Origin: an uncultured Propionivibrio sp.
GTDB taxonomy: Bacteria > Pseudomonadota > Gammaproteobacteria > Burkholderiales > Rhodocyclaceae
NCBI RefSeq assembly: GCF_963666255.1
Contig: NZ_OY762655.1
Span: 62,001-126,000, forward strand
DNA: 64,000 nt
Direction of reading: 5' to 3'
In this document: one piece after another, positions 59,361-64,000 of the stretch
Position numbering within the stretch: the stretch's first letter is position 1
How the letters are laid out: the number at the start of each line of letters is the position of its first letter
The notes under the pieces: model-generated
What the model was told of the DNA's origin: nothing
Databases searched by the model: none
The model's input: only the letters and a program-made list of their open reading frames with translations
Position numbers and translations under genes: made by a program

Positions 59361-60128
59361 TTATGACACGAGCGTGCCGTCGCAGAACATCGAGACGCGG
59401 TCGGTCGGCAGCGGCTGCCAGCATTCGTTGTCGGTCAGCGGCTGTGTCGCGATCAGCGCGACGCGGTCGTTCGGCGTCGTCACCTCGTTGAAGTCGATGC
59501 TGAGGTCCTCGTCCTTGAGGTGGGCGACCGAGAAGGGGGCCTGCCGGACCAGGTAATGGAGTTCGGTCGCGCGGTGGGCGAAGAGCCGCTCGCCGTTCGA
59601 CAAGAGGAAGTTGAAGCTGCCGAAACGGCGCGTTTCCGCGGAGAATTCCTCAAGCGCCGCGAGCAGCGCGTCGGCGGCCGGCATCGTCTGCGGGAAGCGC
59701 TGGCGCAGGCGCTGCAGCAGATGGCAGAAAGCGCGTTCGCTGTCGGTCTGTCCTACCGGCAGGAAACTGCCGTCCAGGGCGGGGGCATAATCGATCAGGT
59801 TGCCGTTGTGCGCGAAAATCCAGTAGCGGCCCCATAGCTCGCGCATGAACGGGTGCGTGTTCTCAAGTCCGGTCGCGCCCTGCGTCGCCTTGCGGATATG
59901 CGCGATCGTGTTGAGCGAGCGGATCGGATAGCGGCGCACGAGTTCGGCGACTGGCGAGTCGCACGACGGCTGCGGATCGAGGAAGACGCGGGCGCCCTTG
60001 CCCTCGAAGAAGGCGATGCCCCAGCCGTCGCGGTGCACATCGGTGGCGCCGCCGCGTGCCTGGAATCCGCTGAAGGAGAAGCAGATGTCGGTGGGGACGT
60101 TGCAGTTCATGCCGAGCAGTTCGCACAT
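59361..60128 (-). CDS. Class II glutamine amidotransferase (YafJ-like)
   Basis: A 255-residue Ntn-hydrolase with the nucleophile Cys2 (MCELLGMNCN), GGATDVHRDGWGIAF, HIRKATQG and FAHNGNLIDY. This matches YafJ-type amidotransferase domain proteins, which hydrolyse glutamine or a gamma-glutamyl compound. It converges with osmC and stands upstream of no obvious partner. Confidence 0.9.
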   Translation of the reverse strand: MCELLGMNCNVPTDICFSFSGFQARGGATDVHRDGWGIAFFEGKGARVFLDPQPSCDSPVAELVRRYPIRSLNTIAHIRKATQGATGLENTHPFMRELWGRYWIFAHNGNLIDYAPALDGSFLPVGQTDSERAFCHLLQRLRQRFPQTMPAADALLAALEEFSAETRRFGSFNFLLSNGERLFAHRATELHYLVRQAPFSVAHLKDEDLSIDFNEVTTPNDRVALIATQPLTDNECWQPLPTDRVSMFCDGTLVS

Positions 60129-60212
60129 GGTCGTTCTCTGGTCGCTTGATCGGGTTTATTCCATTTGTTTGAATACGAATCTTAGCGCGGATTGCGCCGT
60201 CCGTCGGCCTCG

Positions 60213-61031
60213 TCAGCGCCGTGGCCCCAGGATCGCCGTCGGCGGGTGCCCGTAGCACTTGCGGAACATCTTGGCGAAGGCCGACGGGCTGCTGTAGCCG
60301 AGGTCGGCGGCGATGGCGCCGATCGACGGTGTCTGTTCGGCCAGTGCGAAGGCACGCATGAGCTTGGCCTGCTGCCGCCAGCGATGCAGGCTCAGGCCGG
60401 TTTCGAGCGGGAAGAGGCGGATGACGCTGCGCTCGGAGAGGCCGACACGGGCGCCGAGTCGGGCGATCGGTTCGGTGTTGTCGGGCGTCTCGAGCAGGTG
60501 CCGGCAGAGGCGGGCGAGGCGGCGGTCGGCGGGCAGGCGCAGACTGAGTGGCGCGCTTTCGAGCCGTCCGACCTCGTCGACAATGACACGCATCAACCGT
60601 CCGTCCGGCCCTTCGATGTCATAGACAGGGGGAATATCCATGGCCCGGACGATCAGCTCGCGCAGCAAGGGCGACACCGCCAGCAGGCGGCAGTCGTCGG
60701 GTGCGCCGGCGACGCTGCCGGCGGCGAAATACAAGGTGTGCATCTCGACGTCGGTGTCCATGCGCACCGAATGCGAAACCTCGGCCGGCATCCACAGGCC
60801 GTGGCTGGTCGGGATCGTCCACAAGGTGTCATGCGCCTCGACCGTCATGACGCCGCGGATGGCGGTGATCAGCTGGTCGCGTTCGTGCGTGTGCGGACGG
60901 ATCTGATGGCCGGCCTTGTCACGGCGTGAAAAAGCCGAGACCGGGCGCGGCACCCGGTTGGCCGCCAGCGCATCGGCATGCGGTGCCTTGTGCGGGCGGG
61001 CGACGGTCGGGGTTGGCGGTTTTGGACTCAA
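60213..61031 (-). CDS. AraC family regulator (NimR/YeaM-like)
   Basis: A 272-residue regulator with an N-terminal cupin (HTHERDQLITAIRGVMTVEA) and a C-terminal AraC double HTH (PIARLGARVGLSERSVIRLF; GAIAADLGYSSPSAFAKMFR; YGHPPTAILG). It is divergent from an MFS exporter 52 bases away, the arrangement in which NimR-type regulators repress an efflux gene. The start is TTG, as no ATG lies near. Confidence 0.88.
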   Translation of the reverse strand: MSPKPPTPTVARPHKAPHADALAANRVPRPVSAFSRRDKAGHQIRPHTHERDQLITAIRGVMTVEAHDTLWTIPTSHGLWMPAEVSHSVRMDTDVEMHTLYFAAGSVAGAPDDCRLLAVSPLLRELIVRAMDIPPVYDIEGPDGRLMRVIVDEVGRLESAPLSLRLPADRRLARLCRHLLETPDNTEPIARLGARVGLSERSVIRLFPLETGLSLHRWRQQAKLMRAFALAEQTPSIGAIAADLGYSSPSAFAKMFRKCYGHPPTAILGPRR

Positions 61032-61083
61032 TCTTTGCGTTTTATAACAAATCCGACACAGGATCGTAGTCGATAATCACGGC

Positions 61084-62274
61084 ATGCACAATCTGACGAC
61101 ACGACTCCTGCTGAATCTCGGCCACGCGCTGGATCACATGTTCCTGCTGATTTTCGCCACGGCGGTGACCTCGATCGCCCGCGATTTCGGCCTGGCCCGC
61201 TGGGAAGACCTGATGCCCTACAGCGTCCCGGCCTTCTTCTGCTTCGGTCTCGGCTCGTTGCCGGCCGGGCGTTTCGGCGATCTCTGGGGGCGGCGCCCGA
61301 TGATGGTGGTCTTTTTCGTCGGTATCGGCCTCGCCTCGATCGCCGTCAGTCTGACCTCGTCGCCACTCCAGCTCTCGATCGCCATGGCGCTGATCGGTTG
61401 CGCGGCCTCGATCTACCATCCCGTCGGCATTCCGATGCTGGTGCAGGGCGAACTGCGGCCGGGCTGGGTGATCGGCCTCAACGGCCTGGCCGGCAATCTC
61501 GGCGTGGCCGCGGCGGCCGGGGTGACCGGTCTGCTTATCAAGTATTTCGGCTGGCGCATGGCCTTTGTCGTGCCCGGCGTGATCAGCGTGCTTGCCGGTA
61601 TCGTCTTCGCGCTGGCCGCGACGCGCGAGCATTCGGCCCCGGCCAAGAAGAAGGCGGCGGGCGAGCATCAGGGCATGTCGATGGCCAAAGTCCTGTTCAT
61701 CATGACCGTGGCGGCGACCAGCGGCAGCACGCTGTTCAATTTCTCGACGAGCAGCAATTTCGAGTTGCTCAGCAGCAAGTTCACCGATCTCGCGTCCGAT
61801 CCCGCGCAGATCGGCCTCTTGCTCGCGATTGTCTATACGATTGCCTCGCTGAACCAGTTGGTGATCGGCCGCCTGATCGATACCGTCGCGCTCAAGCCGC
61901 TGTATGTCAGCGTCGTTGCCCTGCAGCTATTCGGTCTGATCGTTGCCAGCGGTGCGGAGGGGTGGCTGTTCTATGTCGCACAGATCGTCTTCATGGCGGC
62001 GATTTTCGGCGCGATCCCCTTTACCGATGCCATGGTCGTGCGTTTTGTCGACGATGCCATGCGCTCGCGCGTCTCCGGCATGCGGCTCACCGTCGCGCTC
62101 GGCGCCAGTTCGCTGGCGGTCTGGCTGATCGGGCCGGTCGTCAAGCAGGCGGGCTTCGGCGCGCTGATATGGGTGATGGTCGCGACGTCCTTCGTCACCT
62201 TCATGGTGGTGAATACGCTGCCAAAGACGCCGGCGCCGAAGGCGGCCGAGGCTGCTCCCGCCCCGGGAAAATAG
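61084..62274 (+). CDS. MFS transporter (fosmidomycin-resistance-like)
   Basis: A 396-residue, 12-helix major facilitator protein. The loop 2-3 motif is RFGDLWGRRPMMV and ASIYHPVG is typical of the Fsr-like subgroup. It is probably an efflux pump under the AraC regulator encoded divergently. Substrate unknown. Confidence 0.9.
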   Translation: MHNLTTRLLLNLGHALDHMFLLIFATAVTSIARDFGLARWEDLMPYSVPAFFCFGLGSLPAGRFGDLWGRRPMMVVFFVGIGLASIAVSLTSSPLQLSIAMALIGCAASIYHPVGIPMLVQGELRPGWVIGLNGLAGNLGVAAAAGVTGLLIKYFGWRMAFVVPGVISVLAGIVFALAATREHSAPAKKKAAGEHQGMSMAKVLFIMTVAATSGSTLFNFSTSSNFELLSSKFTDLASDPAQIGLLLAIVYTIASLNQLVIGRLIDTVALKPLYVSVVALQLFGLIVASGAEGWLFYVAQIVFMAAIFGAIPFTDAMVVRFVDDAMRSRVSGMRLTVALGASSLAVWLIGPVVKQAGFGALIWVMVATSFVTFMVVNTLPKTPAPKAAEAAPAPGK

Positions 62275-62534
62275 GCCGGGAGCGCCGGTCGTCGCGAGCG
62301 CGGCGCGGCGCCGCCTCGGGTTTCGTCGCAGGTTTTTCGTGGGTTCGATGTTCCCGGTGATGGCCTTCAATTCCATTTTGATATATTCAAATAATTATTA
62401 ATTCGTTCACGGCGTCTTCCTCTGGTTATAAGGTGTGGCCTTGACTGCAAGGCACGGACGGAAAGTCGTCGGGAAAACTCCGGATGTTTTATCGATCGGG
62501 CCTCGCACAGCGTGTCCTGATGAGGTGATGAAAC
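62275..62534. other. Upstream region of metN
   Basis: 260 bases with an A+T-rich centre (ATATATTCAAATAATTATTAATTC-like composition around 62380-62405) that may hold the met operon promoter. I looked for a SAM riboswitch or MetJ-type boxes and do not see a convincing one. Confidence 0.45.
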
Positions 62535-63743
62535 ATGACGGAGTTGACTCGAACTTTGCCGCTCGCGGCGGCGCAAGGCGGTGTTCTTTCCCGCTGGCTG
62601 ACGGCCTGGCGTGATGCCGGGAACCGGGGCGGAGACCGCTCGACGGCGCTGCCGCCATCGGTCGGAAATGCCGTGGCAGCGACCGCGGCGACGCAAGGGA
62701 CGGACGCTGCAGCGGCGAGCCGCCTGTTTTCGCTGCGTGCGATCGGCAAGCGCTTCGATGGCGGCGTGCAGGCGCTTGATGACATCAGCCTCGACATCCG
62801 CGAAGGCGAGATCTTCGGCATCATCGGGCGCAGCGGCGCCGGCAAGAGCACCTTGCTGCGCACGCTCAACCTGCTCGAGCGGCCGAGCGCCGGCACGATC
62901 GAATTCGAAGGCCGCGATCTGCTGACGCTCGATGCCGCCGAACTGCGGCAGTTGCGCCGGCGCATCGGCATGATCTTTCAGCACTTCAACCTGTTGTCCT
63001 CGCGTACCGTCGCCGGCAACATCGCCTTGCCGCTCGAACTCGCCGGCGTTCCCGCCGCACGCATCGCGACGCGCGTTGACGAACTCCTCGATCTCGTCGG
63101 CCTGCGCGAACAGCGCGACCGTTATCCAAATCAGATCAGCGGCGGCCAAAAGCAGCGTGTCGGTATCGCCCGCGCGCTGGCGACCGAGCCGCGCGTGCTG
63201 CTGTGCGACGAGGCGACTTCGGCGCTCGATCCGGAAACGACCCAGTCGATTCTGGCGCTGCTGGCCGACATCAACCGCCGGCTCGGTCTGACGATCGTGC
63301 TGATCACGCACCAGATGCAGGTGATCAAGGCGATTGCGCATCGGGTCGCCGTTCTTGATGCAGGGCGCCTGGCAGAGCAGGGCAGCGTCGGCGACATCTT
63401 CACGGCGCCGACGCAGGAGATTACCCGCACCTTGCTGCGCGAAGTGATCGGCAATGACATTCCTGCCGGCGTTCGCGATCGCGCCGCGCGCCTGCTCGAA
63501 AGCGGCGAGGGGCGGATCTGGCGCCTGTCTTTCCGTGGCGAAAGCGTCGACCGGCCGGCGCTGACCGAGGCGGCCGAACGCTTCGGCCTCAAGATCAATC
63601 TGCTGCACGGCTATATCGACGACATCCAGGGCATGCCGTTCGGGTCGCTGGTCGTTGCTGCCGCCGGCGATGACGTTGTGCTCGATGCGGCGGCGGTATT
63701 TATCGAATCGCAAGACATCCGCATTGAGGAGGTGGTGTTATGA
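62535..63743 (+). CDS. metN: Methionine ABC transporter ATPase with N-terminal extension
   Basis: A 402-residue MetN-type ATPase: Walker A GRSGAGKSTLLRTLN, FQHFNLLSSRTV, signature ISGGQKQRVGIARALA, Walker B VLLCDEATSALDP and a C-terminal NIL/ACT-like regulatory domain (about 320-400, LKINLLHGYIDDIQG). It has about 65 extra N-terminal residues rich in Ala, before the usual LFSLRAIGKRF start. No Met codon lies in that stretch after residue 1; the ATG at 62535 has a GAGG site 9 bases upstream. Overlaps metI by ATGA. Confidence 0.92.
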   Translation: MTELTRTLPLAAAQGGVLSRWLTAWRDAGNRGGDRSTALPPSVGNAVAATAATQGTDAAAASRLFSLRAIGKRFDGGVQALDDISLDIREGEIFGIIGRSGAGKSTLLRTLNLLERPSAGTIEFEGRDLLTLDAAELRQLRRRIGMIFQHFNLLSSRTVAGNIALPLELAGVPAARIATRVDELLDLVGLREQRDRYPNQISGGQKQRVGIARALATEPRVLLCDEATSALDPETTQSILALLADINRRLGLTIVLITHQMQVIKAIAHRVAVLDAGRLAEQGSVGDIFTAPTQEITRTLLREVIGNDIPAGVRDRAARLLESGEGRIWRLSFRGESVDRPALTEAAERFGLKINLLHGYIDDIQGMPFGSLVVAAAGDDVVLDAAAVFIESQDIRIEEVVL

Positions 63744-64000
63744 GTCCAGAATTATTGGCGTTGTTTCAGACCTCGCTGCTGGAGACGCTGTGGATGGTCG
63801 GCGTGTCAGGCGCGATCGGCACCGCGCTTGGTCTGCCGCTCGGTGTGCTGCTGGTCATCACCGATCAGTACGGCCTGCTGCAGAACCGGCCGCTCAACCG
63901 CGTGCTCGGCGTGCTTGCCAATGCCGTGCGCTCGACGCCCTTCATCATCCTGCTGGTGGCGGTGATTCCGCTGACGCGCTGGATCGTCGGTACCTCAATC
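63740..64000 (+). CDS. metI: Methionine ABC transporter permease (partial, cut by window end)
   Basis: The first 87 residues of a MetI-type permease: MSPELLALFQTSLLETLWMV, TALGLPLGVLLVIT and ANAVRSTPFIILLVAVIPLT. It overlaps metN by 4 bases (ATGA). The rest, and a metQ gene if present, lie beyond 64000. Confidence 0.92.
   Translation, partial: MSPELLALFQTSLLETLWMVGVSGAIGTALGLPLGVLLVITDQYGLLQNRPLNRVLGVLANAVRSTPFIILLVAVIPLTRWIVGTSI

Noticed and set aside
62275..62534. SAM riboswitch or MetJ boxes ahead of metN
   Set aside because: No convincing conserved core or repeated 8-bp met boxes could be recognised.

Overview
The window looks like a chromosome segment of a betaproteobacterium, most likely of the Rhodocyclales type. 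This rests on gene content and order: a petABC cytochrome bc1 operon followed by sspA-sspB, dnaX-ybaB-recR, an ETF/ETF-ubiquinone oxidoreductase operon, and paraquat-inducible (Pqi) genes. Most of the window is visibly G+C-rich with strong third-position G/C bias. The first 7.7 kb is visibly less G+C-rich and is the accessory part. The genus is an inference; no rRNA gene is present.

Region by region. 1-4540 is the right part of an integrated element: a KilA-N/BRO antirepressor gene that appears frameshifted, a serine recombinase, a 64-codon ORF with its own terminator, an unrecognised two-gene operon, and an intact tyrosine integrase next to tRNA-His (4558-4634). 4681-5259 holds no supported gene. 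5260-7728 carries a DUF3015-like exported protein and a DUF4105 protein. 7922-11265 is etfB-etfA-etfQO; EtfA has an altered FAD-site motif. 11327-20824 is housekeeping: YgiQ radical SAM, an orphan solute-binding protein, TypA, an ABM-domain protein, a class V aminotransferase, DnaX, YbaB and RecR. 20940-24734 is bc1 plus sspAB. 24949-29474 has YbiB, a CNNM/CBS protein, DUF2721, a two-gene chromate transporter and a small c-type cytochrome lipoprotein.

29622-43602 is a large divergent sugar-acid locus. Leftward from about 36.15 kb run an IlvD/Edd dehydratase, an L-idonate 5-dehydrogenase-like enzyme, a ManD/RspA-like enolase-superfamily dehydratase, an SDR and D-galactonate dehydratase (DgoD). 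Rightward run a PfkB sugar kinase, a Gfo/Idh/MocA oxidoreductase, a medium-chain dehydrogenase that has lost its structural-zinc cysteines, a DgoR-like GntR regulator and a three-gene TRAP transporter. A palindrome matching the known DgoR operator lies in the shared intergenic region. The likely logic is TRAP uptake of aldonates, oxidation/reduction and dehydration to 2-keto-3-deoxy acids, then phosphorylation; no aldolase is present in the window.

43715-47378 is a polar-amino-acid-type ABC system with its own GntR regulator. 47904-52562 holds a chemoreceptor with a zinc-binding CZB domain, convergent with a three-PAS diguanylate cyclase. 52828-57486 is an EamA exporter divergent from a pqi operon in which the PqiA halves are separate genes. 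57643-64000 has a branched-chain-amino-acid-type binding protein, OsmC, a YafJ-like glutamine amidotransferase, an AraC regulator divergent from an MFS exporter, and metN plus the start of metI, cut by the window end. The strongest leads are the sugar-acid locus with its operator, the EtfA variant, and the unrecognised two-gene operon in the element.
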